NCBI RefSeq assembly: GCF_021347895.1
Contig: NC_067130.1
Coordinates: forward strand, 22,951,492-23,015,491
DNA from: Acanthochromis polyacanthus
Taxonomy: Eukaryota; Chordata; Actinopteri; Pomacentridae
Direction: 5' to 3'
Length of the DNA: 64,000 bases
A program made the position numbers and the translations under genes. Below, piece by piece: positions 1-11,500 of the stretch. How positions within the stretch are numbered: position 1 is the stretch's first letter; each line of letters opens with the position of its first letter. Under the pieces are notes generated by a model. It did no database searches. It worked only from the letters and a program-made list of their open reading frames with translations, and was not told the origin of the DNA.

Positions 1-497
1 AGCACCACCTCTCTTGTGTTTTCATTTTCTTTTTCAGTGAGGCCAGTGATCCTGAGATCCCATCTTCTTTTGTAACGTGCTTGTTCCAAGCACATTTTCT
101 TCAGTGACGCGTTCTCTTGTTGCAAATCCACAATTCTCTCTTGTAGATGCCCGATGTCCTCTTGAGTTTTGTGTACAGATTTGTTAACCGCCTCGAGTTT
201 GTCTTCGAGTGCCGCCAAGCGCTCATCCTGCTTGTCAAATCTGTCAACCAGGGACTGGATAGCTTCAAGTAGAGTTGCATTAGTTATTTCCTCAGTTACC
301 TTTTCTTTGTCACCTTTTGTTTTAGTCTTTTTGGCATCCGGGCTGGCAAGGGGAGTGTGATCATGGCGGGGTTTAGGACGTTTTCCTTCTTCCATAGGCT
401 CAACTTCAACTTCTTTCGCGGCCATTGGGGTGCTGTTGATGTAGTTGTGATCGGTTATCCTAGCAACGGGCACTCGGCTTCGGCTAACATTAGCCAT
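1..497 (-). CDS. L1-type LINE ORF1 protein, N-terminal part (runs off left edge)
   Basis: Reading the minus strand from the ATG at 497-495, the frame stays open for 165 codons to the window edge. The product is a charged N-terminal region (start MANVSRSRVPVARITD), a long heptad-rich coiled coil of about 60 residues (…LVDRFDKQDERLAALEDKLE…), and then a stretch ending RRWDLRITGLTEKEN. That order, coiled coil followed by the start of an RRM-like nucleic-acid-binding domain, is the layout of L1-clade ORF1 proteins, which coat LINE RNA as trimers. No stop or frameshift is visible, so this copy may be young. It could belong to the same family as the intact ORF2 at 40270-44046, but the two copies cannot be joined from this window. 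Confidence 0.75.
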   Translation of the reverse strand, partial: MANVSRSRVPVARITDHNYINSTPMAAKEVEVEPMEEGKRPKPRHDHTPLASPDAKKTKTKGDKEKVTEEITNATLLEAIQSLVDRFDKQDERLAALEDKLEAVNKSVHKTQEDIGHLQERIVDLQQENASLKKMCLEQARYKRRWDLRITGLTEKENENTREVV

Positions 498-705
498 TTT
501 CTCAGTAATGCTTTTATAGAGATCAGGACGAAGAGATGAGTTAAAACAAAACTCACCACGAAAGAGTCTATAAAATTGTGAAACTCCTGGTACCAAATAT
601 GTCAAGATTTACAGTCTTTGGACAGAAGACAGGTTAAAAATTGTCTGCTCCCGCAAAAGTCCAGCCGCTCACTCCGCCATCTTCCTGCTCCCTCTCAGGG
701 TGTCC
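498..705 (-). promoter_or_regulatory. L1 5' UTR with YY1-type motif
   Basis: This is the leader directly upstream of the ORF1 start. On the minus strand its 5' end carries GGAAGATGGCGGAGTGAGCG (CCATCTTCC core on + at 677-685). A YY1 site near the first bases of the element is a known feature of mammalian L1 promoters and directs the start point. Its presence suggests that this LINE copy is close to full length at its 5' end. The exact 5' boundary (about 690-715) was not resolved. Confidence 0.5.
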
Positions 706-727
706 CATTCCTGCCGATCGTATTTAT

Positions 728-1671
728 CATAGATATATACAAACCCTAGATGGCTCATGATCGCTGTCAGCCTATGGGGAGCGACGTCGCCACATGGCGG
801 CCATCTTGGGACAGGGCTGCTCGATCACTCATAACATTGAAGTCAATGGAGCATGGATTTTAAAATCACTGTCGATTGCTCAATTTTCAACCGATTTTAG
901 AACAGCTTGGTTTGTTATAAACGTCAGAGATGTACTTCTTTTACTGCTTACATAAGAATAATTAAAACCATTGAATTCATATAATAATGAACACATATCT
1001 TTTTCAGCATAAATGGATGTAAATATAATTTTATTATTTAGCATTGCACTTCTTTATTACTATCAGCTTTCTAATGCACAGACAAAAACAAAGCTCAACC
1101 AAAATCAATGCACAACAAACAGAGATGTTGTCTTTTCTTTTCATGAACCTGGTGCCTACATTACCCACAATGCATTTCGGCTGCAGGCTAACTAATCCAG
1201 GCATAGATGTATACAAACAATAAGTCTAAGGTCTCAATCAAAGTCTCTTAACAAGCAAATAAATACAACCACAACCACAAAGAATGTAATTTCGCCTAAA
1301 GATTAGGTTCTCAAAAAACGTTGGTCTCAGGAAAACCTAATAATTGAAAATCAGATTGTGAGTAACACCATCTTCAATGTGAGTAGCCAGGCAGAAAAGA
1401 CACACAACTATGCTGCATTTTTCAAAACGAAAAGCTGCGATTTCAGAATTGAGCCTGAATCATAGCCACGTTAATAAGGCTTGTAATAAACTAAACCGTT
1501 TGTAAATCAATCAAGAATTGAGCGAGTTATGAGTGTTAAAGTGAGGAAATCATCCACCTTACCATTGACTACAGTACAGTGCGCCAGAGCAGTCCCCTGT
1601 CCTAAGATGGCCGCCAAGTGACGACGCCGCCGACTTCGCCTTGAGACATCTAGCGTTTGTATATATCTATG
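728..1671. mobile_element. hAT-like non-autonomous TIR element, copy 1
   Basis: The ends are CATAGATATATACAAAC at 728 and its complement ending at 1671. They are flanked by a perfect 8-bp direct repeat GTATTTAT (720-727 and 1672-1679). An 8-bp duplication is typical of hAT transposition. Both subterminal regions carry an imperfect mirror of about 190 bp that includes an AAGATGGCCGCC-type motif (796-807 inverted, 1604-1615 direct). No transposase frame is present, so it would need a helper. It lies about 0.9 kb upstream of the NADK2 start codon. Confidence 0.8.
1488..1634 (+). repeat. 147-bp block identical to 37040-37186
   Basis: By eye this block matches 37040-37186 at every position. It lies at the right end of TIR element copy 1, while the partner lies at the left end of copy 2. 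It contains AAGATGGCCGCC (1604-1615), a YY1-type site, and a short CpG-rich stretch. Perfect identity argues for recent duplication or gene conversion. Confidence 0.85.
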
Positions 1672-1760
1672 GTATTTATACCCTCCCCCTTCAGTAATAG
1701 GTGCCCACCACAGCTGCGAGTGTGACTTCTTTTGGAGTGACACTCGGTAGTGGAGGGGGA

Positions 1761-1857
1761 GTGTGTAGGGGGCGGTTTGGGATTCAGCCATACAAACACT
1801 GTGTTTGTATATATCTATGGTAGGGATAGTGTGTTGGGGGCGGTTTGGGATTCAGCC
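1761..1857. repeat. Duplicated GC-box segment around a TIR stub
   Basis: A segment of about 29 bp containing GGGGGCGGTTTGGGATTCAG occurs at 1761-1789 and again at 1829-1857. Between the copies, 1789-1819 is a 31-bp stub made of the two termini of the 728-1671 family fused almost directly (CATACAAACAC then TGTGTTTGTATATATCTATG). The stub is probably an internally deleted copy or an excision product. The duplicated GC box would be an Sp1/KLF-type site in the NADK2 upstream region. Confidence 0.55.
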
Positions 1858-1979
1858 CCCTTCTCGCACGAGCAGCATAGCGGCAGTCAAAACAAAACGT
1901 CACTGTGCGTTGCTGCCACTTGGCGCTCACGCAGCCAATCAGGTTAAACGCTACGTAGCGTAAGTACAACTTAAGTACG

Positions 1980-2550
1980 TGCCAGGCTGCATGGTGCGTG
2001 CCGCCGCTATTGTTCTCCTGTGTTGTCGTTTATTCTTCACCTGTTCTTGTGTCTTAGCTCGTGTTTAAAAAGGTTTCAGGCGCTGAAGGGAGCGGCTCGG
2101 CTGCAGAGGAGCAGCTTGGTGAGAAGAAACCCAGTCGAAGTACGTGATATGTTGCCTTACAAACTGTCAGAAAGCTGCTAGCTACTTTTAGCCTTTGAAG
2201 CTCAGCTGATCACGTAATGCTAGCTTCTAACCTGCCAAATACGGACTCTATACATGATAACTAGTTTAATACCAAACTAGCTAACGGCTGTTCCCGCTGT
2301 GGTGTCACGGAGCCGAAGGAGCTCGTGTGAAGTGAAGTTAACCGGGTCACCCGCAGCGAGGGGAGAGTCTGGTGACCTTCTCAGACAGCTGGGTTTGCGG
2401 TCCACTTCATGGCTGTGAATGAACAATAACTACATCTTGCCAGAAGAATGAGAGGACCCAATATGTCAGTATTGTAAACACCACGACCCCCACTCGACAC
2501 TTGCATTTGGAGTTACGTTTAAGTTTCTGGTCGTGTGTCCACTTACAAAA
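1980..2550 (+). promoter_or_regulatory. Putative NADK2 promoter and 5' UTR
   Basis: This is the sequence between the last upstream repeat and the NADK2 ATG. It has no TATA box near a plausible start, is moderately CpG-rich, and contains pyrimidine-rich stretches such as TGTTCTCCTGTG. The transcription start cannot be fixed from sequence alone. A non-coding leader exon is possible but no convincing donor was chosen. Confidence 0.3.
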
Positions 2551-5500
2551 ATGGCTCGCCGCTCAGCGGTGAACGTGTGGTGCCTTGGGAGTCGGGCTGT
2601 CAGCCTGCTGTATGGAAGCTCACTTCGTCCCCTCCGCACCTCAGTTTGCAATGCTTCATCAAAGGCCAAAGCTGGATTCAGGCCGGAGAAAGTAGCAGTG
2701 GTTACAAAGACGACACGGTATGAGTTTGAGCAGCAGCGGTATCGCTATGCAGGACTTTCTGAAGAAGATCTGAAACAGCTGGTAAGACTGCATTTCACTG
2801 TCAGGTGTGCATGTGACCCCCCCAAGACAAAAACATCCTGCCAGCTCAGTTTTTGAGGTTTTCGGTGTCTATGTTTGCAGCTTGCTATGAAGGGCTCCAG
2901 TTACAGCGGCCTTCTAGAAAGACACAATATTCATACCAACAATGTGGAACACATTGTAAAGAGCCTGCGGTAAGACATGACTCTAAAACATTTTCACAGT
3001 ATTTACATGGGCAAAAAGAGAAGGTTTGTATTTTGCTGCTCTGACCCTGTTTGTATGCTTACGTTATGTGTTTACAGGAAAGAAGGTATTGATGTACGAG
3101 TAGTAAAGAGAGGAGAATACAATGAGGAGGTGGTGCGATGGGCAAATGCCATAATCTCTGCTGGAGGTAGGAATTTCAAATTATTTATTAGCTTTTGAAT
3201 TATTCTTGTGCTGCAGCCTCTTCTGCTTGTGACACTGATTAATTACAAATGTGTAGGTAGTACATTGGAAAGTCCAGGGGCCTCATTTATAAAGCTTGCG
3301 TACGCACAAAACAGGGCTAGAAAGTGGCGTACGCCACTTTCTACGCAAAGGTTGTGATTTATAAAAACAAACTTGGCCTGAGAATGTGCGCACCGGTGCG
3401 CCAACCTTGATTCTTGATGCTTCCTTACGCACAAAACAGGGCGTAAATCACAAACTTTGCGTAGAAAGTGGCGTACGCTGTGATTTCTAAAACAAACTTG
3501 GCGTGAGACTGTGCGCACCGGTGCGCCAACTTTGATGCTTGCTTAAGCACATTTTGGAGACAAAGGGAACGGCAGTGCCGGAGGGTGAAGTGGCGAATTG
3601 AAACCAGATTGATCTCAAACCTTTATTGTTATCACATATTAGACTTGTAGAGCCGAATAATCATAAACCCTCATTGTTGTAGATGTTCATATAGTGCGTC
3701 ATTCGGCCGACGACTGTATTTGCAGAACTATGTTCATATATTAACAGGAGCGGATTGAACGTTATTTCATTTGGTCGTTTGACCGAAGGGCCGGTCCACA
3801 TCTGGGGCCTGTGCGTGATCTTTATTAAATAATTTTGTTTACTAATCACCCGGTGCCGGTATGGCTCATCGGGGAAAGCAGAAGACCCATTTGCAGGGGT
3901 GGTCTCCGACGCAGTGGCCCGGGTTCAATTCCTGCCTGCGGCATGTCTTCCCCCTACTCTTCTCCCCATTTCCTGTCACTCTTCACTGCAACTATCACAG
4001 TAAAAAGGCAAAAAAAATAGAGTTTTGTTTATTTATCCATATGCCGCCGAATGGGATGAGCGTCCAACCATTAATCAGCCCTGTACAGGCACGCAGGCAC
4101 ACATGCTTCACACCACAACCCCCGAGTGAAAATGAATTTGTCTATGTGAACCGAAAAAATACACATTCAATCAGTTTAAAAATTATTTGTACATCGGACA
4201 TGATCATAGCAAATTTAGTGGCAGGGTGGCCTGGGTCAACACATGATTCATTCATCCTGACGCACAGCAGTGAAAAGACTGCCGGCCGGCGCTGCGTGAA
4301 ATGCCGTGGATCCCGCAGCTTATTTATATACAGATACATTCATGAGTTACTTTGCATTGACCATTCATGGTAAAATGTGGGTGTGTTGTGGGCGGAATGT
4401 GAGGTGGATCCACCTGTGCAATCTTCCAGCTGGTGTGTGATTTATCAAGAAATTGCATGCAGCTGTGCTTACGCACAGTTTTATAAATCAGGGGCGAAGG
4501 GCATACGCCCTTTTCGTATTTTCGGCGTACGCAAACTTTAGTATGGATCCTACGCAATGTTTTATAAATGAGGCCCCAGCTTCGTAATCGCAAACCTCTG
4601 CAATTATTATAACTACCATTTGCTCAAATAAATAAACACTGAATCGGAGAATCTTCCTTGGCCTTCAACTTTTGTGTCCAGGCACGATGTAAAGAATGGG
4701 CAGGATTTTAACTTATTCAAGCCAGGGGGGCAAAAAGTCAAGTGAACAAAGGCAATCAGACAACAGATGCAAGTACACAATACAAGTTCTCTAACTGCAG
4801 TTTGTTTTGTTAGGTGATGGAACAATGCTACTTGTTGCCAGTAAGGTTTTAAGCAAGGACAAACCAGTTGTTGGAGTAAACACAGACCCTGAGAGGTAAA
4901 ACACTGAGCATTTTGGAAAAGTTAAATTAATAAAGCATAAATGTTGGGTTGAGATCTCATTCATAAACACTGATATTTTGAGAGTATCTTCAGCTGAATT
5001 AAATTTAAATGTTTCCTCTCACCAAAGGTCAGAAGGACATCTGTGTCTGCCTGTACGCTACACTCGTGCCTTTCCAGAGGCACTGGACAAACTCTGTCGT
5101 GGTGAGTTTAGGTATGTATTTACTCATGAATAGTTTCGAAGCTGTCATGCTTTCCTTCTGGGGAACATGTAGGCCTGTCCCCTTGTGGGTGCGTTGTCGC
5201 TTAACTTCCATATTTCGTTTTTATAGCTTATTATATTTCCAGTGATAAAATGATAGCTGTATGTACCAGTGGCACACTTCATCAATGACATGAAGAAATT
5301 TTGCTGTCAATATGTTCAATAGTTTCGTCTGAGTGCATCATCTGGAAACTACCATGAAAATTCAAGAACAGCCTACCATATAATGAAGCCCCTCCATTAC
5401 TCTCTGTGGCCTCCGTGAAGGTCTTCTAAGACACGCTAGTCTGTGGCTGCCGAGGCCTTGTCTTACCTGTTACCTGGTGTAAGTTGCAGTTTACAGGAAC

Positions 5501-8500
5501 TAATGGTTGTTTTTGTGGGATAGGCTTTGCAGTCCAGGACAGCTAGGACCCTGTGTTCACCATTACCTCAACCTAAGCGATACACTCCCAGTAGCACGCT
5601 CCAAGGGCTGATGGACTTCATGTTGGGTTTTGTGCAGAGGCTGGTAGAGGGTCTCTGTTCACTCTGAACTTTAATTTCAGCATGGTGCAGCAGCTTAACA
5701 TCAGTCGCCCTTCCGTGTGCCTCTGGGTTCTACTTGCTATTTCATTTAATCTATATCAAGGTGAAATCATTCCTGTTTTTATTAATATTTCTAAATGTAT
5801 GTGTTTTTCGTTCTTGTGCTGACATTAGATTAAACAGTTAAAGTGGTTCAGTTGAAAACAAACCTTTTTTTAAAATTGAAAGTAGGTCACTACAAATGAC
5901 AAATAATTATCATTATTGACTAAAACAAAAAATTTATCGTGATCTGTATTGCTTAGTTTATTACAACCTACAGGTGAGATATGTTGACATCTTAACTGTA
6001 ATCTTGTAAACACTTTGAAGCTGTTGGCTGTCATTAGCTTGGAGTTAAACACAAGTTTAAATCTATGTTGTCTGGAAAAAAGTCACATGGTGTCTAAAAC
6101 CGCAAAGCTGTGTCCTCAGTCTCAGTGGGACATCCTAAATCCAGTTACTGTCCTGTGAAGATGACCTACCTGCTACCACAGGACAGTGTGTTGTGAGGTT
6201 CATTTGAAAGCTGCTGCACAGGATGCTTTAATCAAACTGCGAGTTTGTTTTGTAAAAGACCCAAATAAGACTTAATATGATGGTTTTCAGGATAAAAGAT
6301 GTGTTATTGTTTAAGTAAATATCTGAATAAAAATTTGATATCAAGATTACATTTAACTTTTTACTTTTTTGTGTCAGGGAAACAAACAAGGAAATCTTCA
6401 TTATACAAAAAATAGCTGAAATGTTTTAAGGCTCTGAGGACTTCTTTACACTGTCTTTGCATGAGCAAAAATGCAGTCATATACACTCAACAAAAAAATA
6501 AACGCAACACTTTTGTTTTTGCTCCCATTTTTTATGAAATTAACTCAAAGATCTAAAAATGTGGTTGACATTCCTGCTGTCAGCATGCCAATTGCACGCT
6601 CCCTCAAATCTTGCCACATCTGTGGCATTGTGCTGTGTGATAAAACTGCACCTTTCAGAGTGGCCTTTTACTGTGGGCAGTCTAAGGCACACCTATGCAC
6701 TAATTATGGTGTCTAATCAGCATCTTGATATGGCACACCTGTAAGGTGGGATGGATTATCTCAGCAAAGGAGAAGTGCTCACTATCACAGATTTAGACAG
6801 ACTTGTGAACAATATTTGAGAGAAATAGTGATATTGTGTATGTGGAAAAAGTTTTACATCTTTGAGTTCATCTCATAACAAATGGGAGCAAAATCAAAAG
6901 TGTTGCGTTTATATTTTTGTTGAGTGTAAATTTAGGATAAATTCTTGTACTAAAAGTGTCTTTCAATCAATCAAACCTTTATTGTCATTGCACACTTTCA
7001 TATACAATTAAATTTCATTTGAGCTGCCAAAGGCAGCTCGGGCCTGTCTTGAGGAACAGGAAAACCAAAGACATTTGAGATCTGGGTAGGGATAGCAGAG
7101 GGTAAAAGGGAAAAAAAAAAGGTTCATTATATCAAATAAAATCTCCAAAGTTGGGAAATTCAATTTGACAAGGAACTTGGGAAAAAAGGTTTAGGAGAGC
7201 TATCTGTTGGCCATGAAAACTTCCAGAGGAGTTTTGTTATTGTTCCAAGGGCGCCAGAATGTAATCAGTATCCTTCTTGTTTAGGTGGGGGAGAGGAGCA
7301 ATTTCACCTTCCCCCAAGCTGCTCTCAACTTTTTAGACCTCAGCTGTGGGGATCAGCCGTTAGCTTTCATATGACAAATGTGATTTTTGTGCAAAAAGAA
7401 ATGCTTCAAAAGCCTTTCAACTCGGCTTTGAAAGTGAAAATGTTTTTCAGTACTTGCATAACCCAACAAGAATCGTTTTGTGATGGTATTTAAAAATAGA
7501 CTAAAACATTGGTCTCTTTATAAAGTTAAAATGGCCTCTTGTGAAAAGCCTTATTGTTGATAAAAATATCACTAGTACCTCAAATCCTATCTCTGAGTAA
7601 AATGCAGCTTTTTCTTTACATACAAAAGCATCTCTGCCTTGTAGTTTTCTTTTTTCCTATTCTAATCTGTGAGTGAGATCCAGAGCCGAACAGCTGCTTA
7701 TTGACCATGTTGATACATAATCTATGTATTTGTGCCATTGCTGGAAATGGAGGAGTTTATTTATCCTGTTTGAGTGTGGTCTCCTTTCTGCAATGGGGAC
7801 CCCTGCAAAGACACAATCCAATTGCTGTGATGCCCTCGTACTTGGCCTTTCTGGTCACTTTGCTTCAGAATCTCATCAAACATGTCATGCAGACTCTGCC
7901 CTGTGATGTCTGTTTGTCTTCCTGCTCTGTGGGTGATCAAGCCCTCGTGTATTTCAGATGGCAACAGGAATGTTCAAAAGTCAAAGTATAGGTTCTTAAA
8001 GGGGAACTTCGTTTTTTTTCAACCTGGGGTCTGTTTCCATATATAATTTCATACATGTGAGTGATGGAGAAATGAATTTTTGACGTAGTTCCAGTATTTA
8101 GCCAGGCAGGCAGCTTAGCAGCTCAGCTAGCAGCTCGGTTAGCGAAAAGTATGGGGCAGCTGGCCCCCCCGCGTCAAAGTCCGCCCTAACGTGCTTTTTG
8201 CCCCACACTGACCGGCTCAGATAGTCTGAACGAGTGTCCCACAACATACTAGAGATGAGAAGTGAACGAAAACTTCCACATTACCTGGCGATTGCTCTTT
8301 GTTGTGGTCTGTATCCAAATCTCAGGACGCTAGAACGCAAATCTTGTTCCGAAATCGCGCGAGAGCTCGCGCCAAAACACCGGTTTTGGCGCGAGCTCTC
8401 GCGCGATTTCCCCTTTAAATTTGGGATCTAGTGAAATTGCAATGCAGAAAATGGGGTCCGACTCAGTTTGATTGAAGTGTTACTTGACATTCTCCAATGA

Positions 8501-11500
8501 CGTGATCTTTGTTTTAATGCAATGTCCGTGTCAATGTTGTTGCTTAAAAGACATCTCACGCTCTCAATGCGGGGATAACGTCAGCAGTGAATGCATTTGA
8601 GCTAATTTCTCTTGTCAGCTGTTCAAGTGGGGAGAAAATTGTTAAAAAAAAAAAATTCAACTGAACTTCACTGGTACATGGTGAGGGTTGTGAGTAGGTC
8701 ATAGTCTATGTGTAGCATTTTTTTCTTTTTTTATCAGGTATGCTCAGTTGAGAACAATTTCTCATTTACAATAATGACCTGACAAAAGGCTCCAGCAGGA
8801 AGAAAGATAACAAATAAATAAGGACATATCCAAAAATTACACACAAGTGTCTAAACTAATGCGAGAAATTTAATGAAAACATTCAGCATGTGCAGTGGTC
8901 TGCTGCAGCTTCTATTTAAAAATTAAGGTGATGGAAGTGATGGCAGCAATGAAATACTGTGCTTTAGAATTTTTTTCATTATGTAGAATATACTATTCCC
9001 CTGAGTGCCACCATCTGGCTGTAGTCTTGTTGGTTTAATTCTTTGCTGAATCTGCACAGCCTGCAGGCATAAGTAGTGTATGATTATCTGTGAGCTACCA
9101 CATCCAACATACTACTGTGCTTTTTGTGGACAGCCAGCTGCAGGGTGTGACATGCAGCCAAAACTAGCCAGACCACTATCTGTCACAACTTGTCATATTT
9201 ATGTCTTTGTGGGAGGCTATGCACTAGTATTAACTGTTCCAAGTTAACATTTGATTGGTAATCCACTGTACTTATTTATTTATTTATTTATCTATTTCAT
9301 AGGGACAGTACATATTAATGAACACAAGTGTAAATATGCCAGATTATAGCCAAATGCTAATTTCCATCTATTTTCCCTGCCAGGTTGATGTAATGTGTCA
9401 CATAAAACATGCAATAAAAAGTTCACAAATATAATAGGACAAAAGAGGACAGAGGAATCACAAATCACAATAACAATAAAGAAAGACAATATGTAGGACA
9501 GACACAGTGAGGACAAGACACAAGGACAATTTACATCCACAAGACTCCATAGAAGATCAAAGGATCCCCGCAAAGTCACCCAAACAATGCAAAATATCAC
9601 AATAAATGGACTTTTTTAAAAGTTTTTTGATGCATTGCACACTTGCCCTAAGGTGCATTTAGTGGTGTACATACTACTAAATATAAATTATTTAAATTGG
9701 TTTATAAAAATATACAGTATAATAAAAAAAATACTTCCCATGAAGTGCCATAGTTCATTGCACATTGCTCTAAGGTGCCATAGTTCATTGCACATTGCCC
9801 TAAAGTGCTATAGAGCATTGCATATTACTCTAAGGTGCATTTATTATTTTACATTAATTATGCTCACAGGTTTGGGTTAACCTAAGCCAATCTTTTAGTT
9901 TAATTTTAAAAGCTGTAAAGGTGGGGATCTCCCTCACTGTCATTGGCAGACTGTTCCACTGTACGCTGCCTTTGTAAGACAGAACATTTCGACCAATGAC
10001 AGTTTTTCTCTGTGGAGCCTCACAGTCACCTCTGCTTACGGCTCGAGTGGTAATTGAGGAACTTCTATATTTTATGTAACTTTTGAGGGGAGGTGGAGTC
10101 AGCCTGTGTAAGGTTTTATAAATAAAACAGATTTTTAAATTTTATAAAGTTTTCAAAGGTTAACAAATTATATTTTGGGAGAATGTTACAGTAATGGTAA
10201 GTGAAAGGTTGTTTTTTTTTAATCTAAGATTTTTAATGCTTTTTTATAAAGCCTTTTAATTGGTTCTAAAATCGTTACTCCTGTCAAAGACCAAATTGTT
10301 ATACAGTAACTTACGTGGGAAAAGATCATACAGTGCAAATATATCATAGCAGCTTGGTCACTAATAGATCGTCTTATTTGGTTAAAGTTAGACACATTAT
10401 ACCTAATAATTCTAGATATCATTTGACATGATTCTTAAATGAGAGTGTAGAATCTAGTAACACTCCTAAATATTTGAAATCATTTACTAATTGCAGCTCC
10501 TGATTTCCAAAATATACATTTGAACAAGCAATGTTGGTGGCTCTTTTTTGGAAAAAAAACATGCAGATTGTTTTTTGTGTATTTAGCTGTAAACAGGAGC
10601 TGGTCAACCAATTCTGAATTAAGGTTAAAGCTGATGTTAAAGTTTGGGCTGCTTCCTCCGGTGTCTTTGCACTTGTATAAATCACCGCGTTGTCAGCGTA
10701 TAACTGTATGTCCACACCCTGACAGACATCTGGTAGATCATTTATATAAAGTGAAAACAAAACAGGCCCCAAAATAGATCCTTGAGGGACACCTAGTGGA
10801 CAATCCAAATAAGACGATCTCTTCCCATTGACCACTGTGGCCTGCCTTCTGTTCGATAAATATGATGCCATCCATTTCAGGGCATGGTCAGAGAAATTAA
10901 ATGTTTGCAGCCTTGACAGAAGCACACTATGATTTACAACATCGAATGCTTTTCTCAAATCTAGGAAAACTGCCCCTACATAATTAATTTTTTTCCAATC
11001 TCCCTTTAACTTTTTCTATAAACATTATTATAGCAGAATGTTAAATTTGTTGCAGAATCTGGCAACTATAAAGTGATTTTGATGACGTACCACAATTTCA
11101 TTCTTGGATGTGGTTTATTTCTCAGCAGAATTTCACCTTGTAAATAATTGTCAAGAAAATTCTTCAGTGGAGTCCTGACTTCTCCAAATTAATACTCAGA
11201 GTTGTCTCTCAAGTCAAAGTTTTACTTGAGCAAGGAATCACTTGAACAGAGCACAGTCTGAACAAGCGACTGACTATAGGTGGAAACAGTTTAGCTTTTG
11301 AGCAGGCACATAAACAAGTTACGTTGGTGTTATCAGTTTCTGAGCAGCCAGTTTCGACCGGCTGCTTGCACGACCAACTTGTTATATTTTCATGGCAAAA
11401 TTAATCATGGAAATTTGCTGGGTACACTGGGTTATGTGAGTTTACAGTAGTTTGAAATCTTAAAGAGCATCATCATTATAATTTCATAACATTAGTTCAG

